Positions 36,259-46,700 of a stretch of DNA of 64,000 nucleotides are shown here, piece by piece. How positions within the stretch are numbered: the stretch's first letter is position 1; every line of letters starts with the position of its first letter. The stretch is from an uncultured Clostridium sp. (GTDB lineage Bacteria > Bacillota > Clostridia > Oscillospirales > Butyricicoccaceae). The notes beneath the pieces are model-generated. The model saw only the letters and a list, made by a program, of their open reading frames with translations, did not search any database and had not been told where the DNA came from. The stretch spans positions 32,141 through 96,140 of the forward strand of contig CANEGK010000001.1 of assembly GCA_947427035.1 (NCBI GenBank), in the 5' to 3' direction. The position numbers and the translations under genes are program-made.

Positions 36259-38010
36259 ATGTCATTCAAACGCCTGTGCGCCGCCGCGCTGGCCGCCGGT
36301 CTCTGCCTTGCCGCCCTGCCGCCGCTGGCGCCCGCTTCAGCCGCCGAACCCTTTGACGACGTCCCCTCGTCCAGCTATGCCTGGCAGGACATTCTCGATT
36401 TACGCGAAATGGGCATTACCGAAGGCATCGGCAACAATTTGTACGGCATCAACCAAACGCTCAAGCGCGCCGAGTTCGTCGTTTTGCTGTCGCGCCTTCT
36501 GGGCTGGGAAACGGACAGTGCAGCCCCGGCAGCCTTTGACGACCTTCCCGACCCGCTTTATAGCTACGCCACCGCCCACATTGCCGCTGCCGTCGAACAC
36601 GGCGCAATAGAAGCAGGCGGCCGCTTCCGCCCCGGCGACGACATCACCCGCGAAGAAATCGCCTGTATGCTGGTCGGTGCGCTGGGGTACGGCACCTTGG
36701 CTTCACAGTCGGCTGTGACGGGCGTCGCATCGCCCTTTACCGACGTCAGCCTGTCCAGCCGCGCCGGCACCTATGGCCGCATTATCCTGGCCTATGATTT
36801 CGGCATTATTAACGGCATCCCTGACGGCAGTACTTACCGCTTTGACCCCGACGCTTCCGCGACGCGTGAACAGGCGGCTGCTATGGTGATGCGCCTGTAC
36901 CGCCGCGTCTTCGCCAAATTGGACGAGGTCCACACCTTTTACCATTACACCGGCGGCGCGCAGCAGGCGGCGCTGCTGCAGGGCTCGGACAGCGTCAGCT
37001 TCGGCTGGGCCAAGCTGGAATACTGGAACAGCAGGGACGGCGCCTATCTCAATACCACCAGTCAGAACTCCAACCAGTGGTACCCGCCCGGCACAGCGGC
37101 CAGCCTGGTGGAGCCGCTGGCGCGCGCGTCGGTCCCCTATAACCTGTGCGTCTTTATGGATCGCAGCCAGCGCGTCACGCTGCCCGACGGCACAGAGGCC
37201 CGCGATGTCGACCTGATTTTGCCCGACGACGCGCAGCGTCAGGCTGCTGTCGCGCAGATCGCCGCGCAGGCAACCGGACAGACCGGCGGCATTGCCTACA
37301 GCGGCGTCACCATCGATTTTGAAGGGCTGACGCTGGATTCTTACGCACCCCAGCTCAACAGCTTTATGCGTGAGCTACGCGCCGCTCTGCCCAGCGGGAT
37401 GGATCTGTCCATCGCCGTACCGCCGCGCGACTGGTATAAGGGTTACGATTACCGCACGCTGGGCGCGGTCTGCGACCGCGTCATTCTGATGGCGCACGAC
37501 TTCGCCTCAACCACCATGCCCGATTACCAGAAAAAGACCGACCTGCCTGAAACGCCCCTGGCCCCCATCGCCCGCGTCTACGCCGCGCTGCGCGATTTGG
37601 TCAACCCGGTCGACGGCGTCGAAGACAAAAGCAAAATTCTGCTGGCCGTCAGCTTCGGCACCCTTCGCTGGGAAATTGTCGACGGCACGGTGCAGAATTC
37701 TCGCGGCAAAACGTCGGGCACGGCCGCCGTTTACAACCGACTTGTGCGCGCCGATACCGAACTGCTTTACTTTGATCAGTATCAAAGCCCCTGCATCCGT
37801 TATTACGATGACAGCGACGGCACCACCAACGTCGTCTGGTACGAGGACGCGCGCAGTATTGCGGCCAAAGCCGATCTCGCCGCCATGTTCGGCGTCAACG
37901 GCATTTCGCTCTGGCAGGCCGGCATTGTCCCCAATTACCAGAATCCCGACGGGCGCGACATCTTTTTTGATGTGTGGCAGGCTTTGCAGTCCCGCCGCAC
38001 TGCCAGGTAG
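36259..38010 (+). CDS. SLH-domain glycoside hydrolase family 18-like protein
   Basis: 583 residues from the ATG at 36259 after AGGAGG. A signal peptide is followed by three SLH repeats (to about residue 215): FDDVPSSSYAWQDIL, FDDLPDPLYSYATAHI, FTDVSLSSRAGTYGRI. The C-terminal GH18-type barrel has the catalytic-strand motif GVTIDFEGL near residue 355, in which the terminal glutamate is the acid. It most resembles spore-cortex or peptidoglycan hydrolases of the YaaH type. The SLH part would fix it on the vegetative or spore wall. Confidence 0.9.
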   Translation: MSFKRLCAAALAAGLCLAALPPLAPASAAEPFDDVPSSSYAWQDILDLREMGITEGIGNNLYGINQTLKRAEFVVLLSRLLGWETDSAAPAAFDDLPDPLYSYATAHIAAAVEHGAIEAGGRFRPGDDITREEIACMLVGALGYGTLASQSAVTGVASPFTDVSLSSRAGTYGRIILAYDFGIINGIPDGSTYRFDPDASATREQAAAMVMRLYRRVFAKLDEVHTFYHYTGGAQQAALLQGSDSVSFGWAKLEYWNSRDGAYLNTTSQNSNQWYPPGTAASLVEPLARASVPYNLCVFMDRSQRVTLPDGTEARDVDLILPDDAQRQAAVAQIAAQATGQTGGIAYSGVTIDFEGLTLDSYAPQLNSFMRELRAALPSGMDLSIAVPPRDWYKGYDYRTLGAVCDRVILMAHDFASTTMPDYQKKTDLPETPLAPIARVYAALRDLVNPVDGVEDKSKILLAVSFGTLRWEIVDGTVQNSRGKTSGTAAVYNRLVRADTELLYFDQYQSPCIRYYDDSDGTTNVVWYEDARSIAAKADLAAMFGVNGISLWQAGIVPNYQNPDGRDIFFDVWQALQSRRTAR

Positions 38011-38030
38011 CCGCCGAAAGGAGCCGTACC

Positions 38031-39302
38031 ATGTATCAGCCTCTCGCCGATAAAATTCGCCCCGCCGAGCTTTGCGATATGGTAGGTCAGGAGCATCTTC
38101 TGGGCGAAAACGGGCTGCTGCGCCGCCTGATTGAAAGCGGCAACATCCCCAACATGATTTTTTACGGTCCGTTGGGCGTGGGCAAAACGACGCTGGCGCA
38201 AATCATTGCCAGCAAAACCAGCCGCCGGCTGTACAGGCTTAACGCCACCACCGCTTCTACAAACGATATCCGAAGTATTGTGTCCGAGCTGGATACCCTT
38301 CTGGCCCCCCAGGGCGTGCTGCTGTATCTGGACGAAATCCAGTATTTCAACAAAAAACAGCAGCAATCACTGCTGGAATTCATTGAAAGCGGTAAGATCA
38401 CTCTCATTGCCTCAACGACAGAGAACCCGTATTTTTACGTTTACAACGCCATTTTGAGCCGCAGCACCATTTTCGAGTTCCGTCCCATTCCCCGCGAAGC
38501 GGTTGCCCGAGCCGTGCAGCGCGCCTTTACCCTGTGCGCGCGCAATCTTCATGCCAAAATCGCGCTGGATGACGGAGTCGTCGACGCAGTGGCGGCCGCC
38601 TGCGGCGGCGACGTGCGCAAGGCCGTCAACGCGGTCGAGCTGCTGACGGCTGCGGCGCCGCGCGACGGTGAGACGCTGACCGTTTCGCTGGCAGACGCCA
38701 AAGCCGTCTCGCAAAAGTCGGCTGCGCGCTATGACCGCGACGGCGACAGCCATTATGATATTTTGTCGGCCTTTCACAAATCGCTGCGCGGCTCCGATGT
38801 CAATGCATCCCTGCATTACCTGGCCCGGCTGCTGGCGGGCGGCGATCTCCCCTCGGCCTGCCGGCGGCTGCTCGTCACCGCCAGCGAAGATGTCGGGCTT
38901 GCCTATCCGCAGGCCGTCGCCATTGTCAAGGCCTGTGTCGACGCCGCACTTCAGCTCGGCCTGCCCGAAGCGCAGCAGCCGCTGGCGCAGGCCGCTATTC
39001 TGCTGGCCACCGCTCCCAAATCCAATTCCGCCTCGGCCGCTATGGCCGCTGCTATGGCAGACGTCCAAAGCGGCCGCTCCGGCGACGTTCCCGCTCATCT
39101 TAAGGACGCCCACTATTCCGGCGCGGCAAATATGGGGCGCGGCCTCACCTATCGCTATCCGCACGACTTTCCCGGCAATTATGTGGCGCAGCAATATTTG
39201 CCTGACGAACTGAAAGACGCCGACTATTATCATGAAGGAATCAATAAGGCCGAGCAGCAAGCTCGGGAATATTGGAAAAGAATCAAGGGGTCAACGCTAT
39301 GA
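38031..39302 (+). CDS. rarA: replication-associated recombination AAA ATPase RarA
   Basis: 423 residues from the ATG at 38031. The Walker A motif GPLGVGKTT is near residue 49, Walker B LLYLDEIQ near residue 102, and the segment STTENPYFYVYNAILSRSTIF is the sensor region typical of RarA/MgsA. The C-terminal tetramerisation region (SDVNASLHYLARLLAGGDLP) is intact. It acts at stalled replication forks. It overlaps the next gene by ATGA, so they form an operon with a lipoprotein of unknown role. Confidence 0.94.
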   Translation: MYQPLADKIRPAELCDMVGQEHLLGENGLLRRLIESGNIPNMIFYGPLGVGKTTLAQIIASKTSRRLYRLNATTASTNDIRSIVSELDTLLAPQGVLLYLDEIQYFNKKQQQSLLEFIESGKITLIASTTENPYFYVYNAILSRSTIFEFRPIPREAVARAVQRAFTLCARNLHAKIALDDGVVDAVAAACGGDVRKAVNAVELLTAAAPRDGETLTVSLADAKAVSQKSAARYDRDGDSHYDILSAFHKSLRGSDVNASLHYLARLLAGGDLPSACRRLLVTASEDVGLAYPQAVAIVKACVDAALQLGLPEAQQPLAQAAILLATAPKSNSASAAMAAAMADVQSGRSGDVPAHLKDAHYSGAANMGRGLTYRYPHDFPGNYVAQQYLPDELKDADYYHEGINKAEQQAREYWKRIKGSTL

Positions 39303-40525
39303 CAAAACGCATTTCCCGCAGGGCCGTACTGCTTTTCATTGCTCTTTTTCTGCTTATGCCTAGCTGTTCGGATCGCCAGGATGCGCAGGACGAACCCGAT
39401 TTGCCTGACCCGGAAACCAACGAGCCGCCCCTTGTCGAACCGCAGCCCTCTCCCGGCCCCGAACCTGCACAGCCCGTCGAACCCACCCCCGCACCGAAAG
39501 ATAAAATCGGCGGCGAAAACCCCGTCATTGCCGAGGGAATCTGGCAGATCAACACCTCGTATTTCACTCAAAACAACATGACGGTTGACAGCATTTTTGT
39601 CGCCGGCGACGACCGCGTCCTCTTTTTTGTCTCATCGCTCAACGCAGACGGCACTGTCATGGAAAGTTCGTCCGTCTACTTTTTCTCACTGTCAACCGGC
39701 CGTTTTTTGCAGCAGTGGATTGATATTGGAATCATCGGCGTCTACCCCGACCGCGTCTATGACGACGGCACCGTCTCGGTCGTCACCCTTGATTCGGAAA
39801 GCTATGAATACCGTGAAATTCTCTTCATCGATCCGCAGGCCATGACCGCTTCGGCCATTCCCGCGCCGGCCGACGGCGATATCGTCTCCCTGATGCTGTC
39901 GCCGGACAAGCGTTATGCCGCTTTGAGCACGCCCCAGGGGCTGCGCGTCACCGGCCTTGACTTTTCCACCACCTACCTGCAAATCCCCAGCGAGACGACA
40001 TCGGCCGGCGAAGAGCTTCTGCCCTCGCCCACCGACTGGTCGGCCGACAGCCGCCTGCTTTCTTTTAAAATGGCGGCGTGGGAAAGCATCCGCACCCCGG
40101 CGACCGCCGACATTGCCACCGGCGAAATCCGCGCGCTCGACGCGCTCGAAGGCAATGAGGCACGTTTTGTCGGCCAGCAGCTCTTTTACAGCGGCTGGTA
40201 CCCCTATCTCCCCTGCGGCTTCTGCACGCTTGACGGCCTTTCTCCCGCCGAAACGCCGCTGACTCCCGTCGGCGACCCCAACGACATCTGTCACTTTTCT
40301 CTCAGCGCCGGCGGCGCCCGGCTGGCCGTCGCGCTGCAAAACCCAGACGGCTGTGATGCCCTGGTGTTTGATTCCCATACGGGCGCGTTGTTGTCCTCTC
40401 TCCCCGTCCGCGGCCAGACCTTTGACGAAGCGTGGTTCACCTCTGACGAGCGCACGGCCGTCTTTGGCACCGCTTCGACGCTGGAACAGCCTAAACAGAT
40501 TTACGTTCTCGACTTCGGCTGGTAA
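39299..40525 (+). CDS. lipoprotein of unknown function, beta-propeller-like
   Basis: 408 residues. A signal peptide ends in a cysteine (LLMPSC near residue 23), then a proline- and glutamate-rich linker (PEPAQPVEPTPAPK). The rest is beta-rich with blade-like repeats (FVAGDDRVLFFVSSL, MLSPDKRYAALSTPQGLRV, FSLSAGGARLAVALQ). It is coupled to rarA by ATGA, an odd pairing of a surface protein with a repair ATPase. A perfect terminator follows. Confidence 0.78.
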   Translation: MTKRISRRAVLLFIALFLLMPSCSDRQDAQDEPDLPDPETNEPPLVEPQPSPGPEPAQPVEPTPAPKDKIGGENPVIAEGIWQINTSYFTQNNMTVDSIFVAGDDRVLFFVSSLNADGTVMESSSVYFFSLSTGRFLQQWIDIGIIGVYPDRVYDDGTVSVVTLDSESYEYREILFIDPQAMTASAIPAPADGDIVSLMLSPDKRYAALSTPQGLRVTGLDFSTTYLQIPSETTSAGEELLPSPTDWSADSRLLSFKMAAWESIRTPATADIATGEIRALDALEGNEARFVGQQLFYSGWYPYLPCGFCTLDGLSPAETPLTPVGDPNDICHFSLSAGGARLAVALQNPDGCDALVFDSHTGALLSSLPVRGQTFDEAWFTSDERTAVFGTASTLEQPKQIYVLDFGW

Positions 40526-40539
40526 AACTTTATCCATTC

Positions 40540-40574
40540 AAAAGCGCCCTGCATTCTCATGCAGGGCGCTTTTT
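40540..40574. terminator. bidirectional terminator
   Basis: A perfect 15-base stem (40540-40554 with 40559-40573) with a 4-base loop and flanking A/T runs, between the lipoprotein gene and pyk. Confidence 0.93.
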
Positions 40575-40583
40575 CCAAACTTT

Positions 40584-42326
40584 TTACTTTTTCACTGCAC
40601 AGACGGTGCCGCGCGCCGTATCCAGCGTGACGGGCGTTCCGCTTTTGAGCATCTGTACGGCGTTGGTCGCGTTGACGACGGTCGGAATATCCAGCGCAAA
40701 GGCAAGGGTCGCCGCATGGCTGTCCAGCCCGCCCTGCTCGATGATCATACCGGCTGCTTTTTTCAGCGCAGGGATCATCCCGTTGGTGGTGTACGGCGCG
40801 ACGACAATGTCACCCTCGCCGCACAGGCCGAGCACTTCGCTTTCATTGCGGCAGACGACAACCGGGCCGGACACCGTGCGGCCGGTCAGTCCCGTGCCCG
40901 ACAGCAAAAGGTTGCCGATGACCTCGACCTTGAGCAGATTGCTGGTACCGGACACCCCCAGCGGCACACCGGCCGTCAGCACCACCATGTCGCCGTCGTT
41001 CGCCATCTTCTCGGCCCGCGCGGCCTGTACCGCCAAATCAAAAAGCTCGTCCGTCGAGCCCACTTCGGGAATGACGACCGGATGCACTCCCCATGTCAGA
41101 CTCAGACGGCGGCGTACGCGCTCACTGGCCGTGCAGCACAAAATGGGCACGCCGGGGCGGAATTTTGAGATCATCCGCGCCGTGCGGCCCGATTTTGACA
41201 CAGTGACAATGGCGGCGGCATGTAACTCGTCGGCTGCCTGGCAGGTGGCAAAGGAGATGGCGTTGGTGACATTGGGCACAGACGTGCCAGGGCGGGCGCG
41301 CAGGCGGCCTGAATAATTGATGTCCCCTTCAACAGCCGCAGCAATGCTGGCCATCGTGCGCACCGCCTCCACCGGATATTGCCCGGCGGCCGTCTCGCCC
41401 GACAGCATGACGGCGCCGGTTCCGTCGTACACGGCGTTGGCGACGTCACTGGCTTCGGCCCGTGTCGGGCGGGGGTTGTGAATCATGGATTCCAACATTT
41501 GCGTGGCGGTAATGACCGTCTTGCCCTGCGCCAGCGCTTTTTTGATCATCCTCTTCTGAATAGCGGGCAGCCGCTCAAACTGAATTTCCACGCCCATGTC
41601 GCCGCGCGCCACCATGATGCCGTCAGACACGGCGAGGATTTCGTCAATATTGCCGACGCCCTCTTCATTTTCAATTTTAGAAATAATTTCTATATCACTG
41701 CCCTGTTTTTCCAGCCGGCGGCGGATGAGCAGCACGTCGTCCGCCGAACGTACAAAGGACGCGGCGATAAAGTCAAAACCGTTGTCGACGGCAAAATCAA
41801 TGTCCTCCACATCTTTTTGCGACAGATACGGCATGGAAAAGCGTGCATTGGGAATGTTGACCCCCTTGCGATCCGACACCGCGCCGCCGTTGATCACACG
41901 GCATACAATGTCGCTGCCCTCGATGCTTTCCACGCGCAGCTCGATCAGTCCGTCGTCGAGCAGAATGGTCCCACCCGGTACAATATCCCGATACAATCCG
42001 GCATAGGTGATGGACGCCTGTGTTTCGTCTCCTTCGCAGCTTTCAGCCCTGAGCACAAAGCGGCTGCCGCGCGCCAGCTGGACGCGCCCGCCTTTGAATT
42101 TCCCCAGACGAATTTCAGGGCCTTTGGTGTCCAGCATGGCGGCCACCGGCGCGCCCAGTTCTTCACGGACGGCGACAAAGCGATCATAGCGGGCCTTCTG
42201 TTCTTCATGGGTGCCGTGGCTGAAGTTGAAGCGGGCTACATCCATACCGGCCTGTATCATCTGGCGGAGCATCCCGGCATCATCGCAGGCCGGGCCCAGC
42301 GTACAGACAATTTTGGTTTTTCTCAT
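40584..42326 (-). CDS. pyk: pyruvate kinase with C-terminal PEP-utilising domain
   Basis: 580 residues. The start of the barrel (TKIVCTLGPAC), ARFNFSHGTHEE, the MVARGDMGVEI segment and TATQMLESM are diagnostic. After residue 475 a PEP-utiliser-type mobile domain follows (IVVAPYTTNGMIPALKKAAG, IIEQGGLDSHAATLAFALDIPTV), as in Bacillus and many Clostridia; the canonical catalytic His-x-Ser-His-like segment is present in altered form. It makes ATP and pyruvate at the end of glycolysis. GAGGAAG precedes the ATG. Confidence 0.97.
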   Translation of the reverse strand: MRKTKIVCTLGPACDDAGMLRQMIQAGMDVARFNFSHGTHEEQKARYDRFVAVREELGAPVAAMLDTKGPEIRLGKFKGGRVQLARGSRFVLRAESCEGDETQASITYAGLYRDIVPGGTILLDDGLIELRVESIEGSDIVCRVINGGAVSDRKGVNIPNARFSMPYLSQKDVEDIDFAVDNGFDFIAASFVRSADDVLLIRRRLEKQGSDIEIISKIENEEGVGNIDEILAVSDGIMVARGDMGVEIQFERLPAIQKRMIKKALAQGKTVITATQMLESMIHNPRPTRAEASDVANAVYDGTGAVMLSGETAAGQYPVEAVRTMASIAAAVEGDINYSGRLRARPGTSVPNVTNAISFATCQAADELHAAAIVTVSKSGRTARMISKFRPGVPILCCTASERVRRRLSLTWGVHPVVIPEVGSTDELFDLAVQAARAEKMANDGDMVVLTAGVPLGVSGTSNLLKVEVIGNLLLSGTGLTGRTVSGPVVVCRNESEVLGLCGEGDIVVAPYTTNGMIPALKKAAGMIIEQGGLDSHAATLAFALDIPTVVNATNAVQMLKSGTPVTLDTARGTVCAVKK

Positions 42327-42388
42327 GGCTTCCTCTTTTCTGCGCGGCCCTGCCGCGCCTTTTTCATTATCTTTCCTGTTTCCATCCT

Positions 42389-42417
42389 ATATTATCACAG
42401 CCACAGGGTACGGTCAA
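42389..42417 (-). promoter_or_regulatory. pyk promoter
   Basis: Minus strand TTGACC (42412-42417), 17 bases and TAATAT (42389-42394). Confidence 0.6.
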
Positions 42418-42444
42418 CGCAAAACCGACGCCTGCGCGCATCTC

Positions 42445-42473
42445 TTGCCGCCCCGCCCTTTTTGTGGTATGGT
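42445..42473 (+). promoter_or_regulatory. promoter of the M20 peptidase gene
   Basis: TTGCCG (42445-42450), 17 bases and TATGGT (42468-42473), about 30 bases ahead of the ATG at 42506. It is divergent from the pyk promoter. Confidence 0.55.
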
Positions 42474-42505
42474 ATAGGTACATCATCGAAAAGGAGCGCT
42501 TGTTT

Positions 42506-43654
42506 ATGTCTTTTCTGCCGCCGGAAGCCCTTTGCTATATCGAAGAAAACCAGCAGGCCCTTGTCGATCTCATCGCGCAGCTGTGTGCCGTACCCGCCCC
42601 TTCCAATCACGAAGAGCAGCGCGCTGCATTTTGCAAGCGTTGGCTGGAAGAGGCCGGCGCGCGCGGGGTTTTTATTGACGACGCCCTCAACGTCATCTGC
42701 TCTGTCGCCTGCGAAGGCGACAACCCGGTTTCCGTTTTTATGGCGCACACTGACACCGTTTTCCCCGATCTCGAACCTTTCACGCCGCGCATTGAAAACG
42801 GGCGTATGCACTGCCCCGGCGTGGGAGACGACACAGCCAATCTGGCGGCGCTGCTTCTGTGCGTCAAATACATCCTGCAAAACGGCCTGTCGCCCCGCAG
42901 GGGCGGCGTGGTCTTTGTCGCCAATTCCGGTGAAGAGGGTCTGGGAAATTTGAAAGGCTCGCGTGCCGTGATGGCGCGCTACGGCCGGCGCGTTCAGCAG
43001 TTTATTTCCTTTGACGGCGGCTATCCCGACGTCTGCGATCGCGCCGTCGGTTCCAGCCGCTACCGCGTCGAAGTGCTGACCGAGGGCGGGCACTCCTTTG
43101 GCGACTTTGGAAACCGCAATGCCATCCAGCTGCTGGCACAGATGATATCCGACTTTTACGCCTTAAAGGTGCCGGTTGAAGGCGGCAGCAAAACAACCTA
43201 CAACGTCGGGCTTATCGAGGGCGGCACGTCGGTCAACACCATTGCGCAGCAGGCTGCCATGCTGTATGAGTACCGCTCTGACTCTAACCTGTGCCTTGAA
43301 AAGATGGAAGCCTTTTTTCAGAGCGTCATCGCCCACTACCGTGCCATGGGCGTCACCGTCCACGTCGAGCTCCTTGGCCGGCGCCCCGGGATGGGCCCCG
43401 TCGACCCCGCCGCCATGGATGCGCTCCGTGACAAAGTCAGCAGCATCATGCAGGAGTTCTGCGGCAAGCCCGCTGTCTTTGAATCCGGCTCAACCGACGC
43501 CAATATTCCTTTATCCATGGGGATTCCTGCCCTTGTTTTCGGCGCTTACCACGGCCACGGCGCGCACACACGGGAGGAATACATTGAGCTTTCCAGCCTG
43601 CCAACCGGTTTCAAAATCGTCATGGCGGCCCTATTAGAAAGCTTTCAGCTATAA
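42506..43654 (+). CDS. M20 family metallopeptidase
   Basis: About 382 residues from the ATG at 42506, which follows AAGGAG. The metal-binding pattern is visible: FMAHTDTVFPD near residue 88, PGVGDDTANLA near residue 112, NSGEEGLGN near residue 150 and the dimerisation domain in the middle. The family includes tripeptidases and dipeptidases, which remove amino acids from short peptides in the cytoplasm. The exact substrate cannot be read from sequence. A terminator follows. Confidence 0.9.
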   Translation: MSFLPPEALCYIEENQQALVDLIAQLCAVPAPSNHEEQRAAFCKRWLEEAGARGVFIDDALNVICSVACEGDNPVSVFMAHTDTVFPDLEPFTPRIENGRMHCPGVGDDTANLAALLLCVKYILQNGLSPRRGGVVFVANSGEEGLGNLKGSRAVMARYGRRVQQFISFDGGYPDVCDRAVGSSRYRVEVLTEGGHSFGDFGNRNAIQLLAQMISDFYALKVPVEGGSKTTYNVGLIEGGTSVNTIAQQAAMLYEYRSDSNLCLEKMEAFFQSVIAHYRAMGVTVHVELLGRRPGMGPVDPAAMDALRDKVSSIMQEFCGKPAVFESGSTDANIPLSMGIPALVFGAYHGHGAHTREEYIELSSLPTGFKIVMAALLESFQL

Positions 43655-43668
43655 CTTTTAATAACAGC

Positions 43669-43712
43669 ACAGGGGATCGGCAGCTCTTTCAGACTGCCGA
43701 TCCCCTGTTTTT
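43669..43712. terminator. bidirectional terminator
   Basis: A perfect 15-base stem (43669-43683 with 43694-43708), then T through 43712. It lies directly after the end of the giant surface gene on the other strand. Confidence 0.93.
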
Positions 43713-46700
43713 TTACGAATTCTCCTTTAACTTTCCTTCGCAAAACCGCATGATGATCATTGCCGCTTCCGCGCGGGTCGCATCACCGCCGGGATCCAGA
43801 ACGCCGTTCTCCTTGCCGGCGATCAGCCCTTCGGCATTGGCCCAGGCCAAATCGGCCTTTGCCCAGCCGCTCACCTTTTCCGCGTCCCGGAAGCCGCTCA
43901 AATCGGCTGTTTTGCCGGTATCCAGCTGCCAATGATCCGCATAGCGCCGCAGCATGACGGCGATCTCTTCACGGGTGACCTTCTGCTCGGGTCGGAAGCT
44001 TCCGTCTTCAAACCCTTTGACGATGCCGCTGGCCGCAGCCCAGGCGACGGCATCGCCATACCACGGACCTTCCGCCACATCCGAAAACCGGCTTTTGCCG
44101 TCTGCTTCAGGTGAACCGGCCATGCGGTGCAGAATGGTCGCCATCATTCCTCGGGTCAGCGTTCCATCCGGGTCGAACAGAGAGCCGCCTATGCCGTTCA
44201 TCAGCCCTGCGCCACAAACATATTGAATGGCCTCTGCACCCCAATGTCCTGCGATATCAGTGAATGGCAGCCCGGTCTGCGGCCTTTCCTCCGGCTGGCC
44301 CCAGCTGCCTCCGGCTGCGGAGTCGCTCGTCCAGTCGCCTGTATAATAGAACAGAATAGCGTCCCCTGCTTCGATACTGCAAGCTGTAATCCCCACATTG
44401 GGCAGCCTGCCGTTGACCTTGTACAGCCACCCGGAATTGATGCCCTGGCTGAACTCGGCCAGCGTCCGGCCGTCTTTGGTCATGGATTTTATATACCCAG
44501 TTTCCGCTCCTGTCTGTGTGATGCCGCTGCCTTTCAGCGCCTCCATCAAAGCATGATACACTGTTGAGCCCTGTTTGACAGTGATCGTTTTTCCCCGCAT
44601 CCAGTCCCCGTTATCCGCCTGGATGGAGACAGTGACCGTGATATCCTTTTCCCCGGCCGGAGGGCCAACCGGCTGATCGGGCTCGCCTTTGCCCGTTGCC
44701 TGTCCGGGCTCTACCCGGTTGCCGCTGAAATCATAAAGATTATATGCATTGCCGTCAAAACGGGCCAGAGCCAACAGGGCCCGGAAGCCCTGCTCTGTCG
44801 CCAGCGCGTTGTCCGCGCCGGCATACAGAAAGCCGTCGGCCGAAGCGTTGACATAGGAGAGCAGCCCATCGACCAATGAAGCGCCTGTCTCTGCATTGCG
44901 GCAGGCCGCAGGGTCCCTTCCCATGGCGACCAGCCCCAGAATCATCATAGCGTCGGAGTTGGCATTGCCCAGTGAACCCTGATCATTCAAAGCGCCGGGG
45001 ACGGCCCCCAAAATCTTGTCCGCGATCGTTTTGGCGTCGCTGCGGCTGTCATAATACCTGGCCAGGGCCGCCAGGGCAGCGCCGGCCGTATCCGGATCGG
45101 AATAGCGCACGCCGCCCCATTCATAGCCGAACAGACCGTCGCCCATATTTTGGCTGAGCAGCCCTATCAGCGCGCCTGTCTGCGCCTCCGTCAGCTTCAC
45201 ATTGCCCTGCATGTCGGCCAGCAGAATATACGGCGCTGCATAATGATCGGCTTTTGCTGCGGCTTCCGCCAGCTTTTGCGCGTTATTGATCTGCGCCGTG
45301 CTTTGGAACGGGGTCAGTCTGGTGCTGTCAATGCCCATGGCACGCAAAACAATTTCAATGCGCGCACGGTCGCCGGCGCTCGCCGTGCCGCCCGCCGCTT
45401 CGGCAATGAGCAGGTTCAGTGCGTTCTGGCGGGCTTCCGGCGTTGTCTTTGCCGTCTTGCCGTCAAGCGCGCCGTAAACCGCCATATCCATAACGGTCCA
45501 GACGTCGCTGCTACCGGTATAGCGAGCGGCAATGGCATCCGTCAGCCGGGCCACGGCATTTTCATCGGCCGGCAAAATCACGGAAACCGTCTTACGGTAA
45601 ACATTGCCGTTTGCGTCGGTCAGGACGAGAGTCACCGGAACGCTCTTCACCGCCGCCGTGTCGTTGGCCTTGAGCAGCGTCAGCCCGCTGCCGCCGGCCA
45701 AATAGCCGCCGGACACGGTATAATCGGCGCGGATGCCGGCATCTGCCGTCTCGCCGTCTTTCAGCAGGGAGACCGTGCCGGCTGTCTGCCGCACGGCGAC
45801 AGTGTCAAAGTATTTGGCCGCCTCTTTCTCAAGCGCTTCGGGTACCTTCATATTGACCCCGAACATCTCATAAAGCTGTGCGCCGGCTTCGCCGTTGGTG
45901 TTCAGCGCCATCTGCTCCAGCACGGCCTTTTGCGCATCGCTTGTAAAGTCAACACTGTTGCCGATCAGGTTGATGGCGGTTCCGTCGGCCTGTGAGGTAT
46001 TCCCATAAGCGTTTTTGACGGTGATCTGGCTGGCCACACCGGTCAAGCTGCCGTTCAGCTGCCCGGCAAAACCGCCGTTATAACCCGTCATACTGCTGCC
46101 GGTAACCGTCACACGCCCGGCGCTGACAACGTTTTCAGCCGCGCTGATAGAACCGGCAAAGCCGCCGGTATACGATTCTCCGGACACATCGCCCAGGCTG
46201 TAGCAGCTTTTTACCAAGCCCGAGCTGTGCCCGGCAAAGCCGCCCACCGTGCTTTGCCCGGCCACATCGCCGGATGCATGGCTGTCGTATATGTCCCCTG
46301 TATTGCTGCCGGCAAAGCCGCCCACAGATGTGCCGCCGGCCGCTGTCACAACCCCCAGCGAAGCACTCTTTGTGATGACGCCCCTGTTTTCCCCTGCCAG
46401 GCCGCCGATTTTCTCCCCCGGCCCGGCGGCGGTAACCGCTACGTCTGTCCGGCATTTGTCAACGGCCGAAGCGACAGAAAAAAGTGTATCCTTGTCGTAT
46501 GCGCCGTCATTGAGCCCGACCAGACCGCCGGTTTGCCCGGCGCCTGACACCGTGCCCGACACACTGCAATTGCCGATGAGGCTGGCCACGCTGCCGGCCA
46601 TATCGCTTCTGTCCAGCTCTGCCTGGGCGTGCCCAACTAATGCACCCACACGATTTGTGCCGGTAACTCTGACATCCGCAAGGTTCAAATTTTTAATGGC

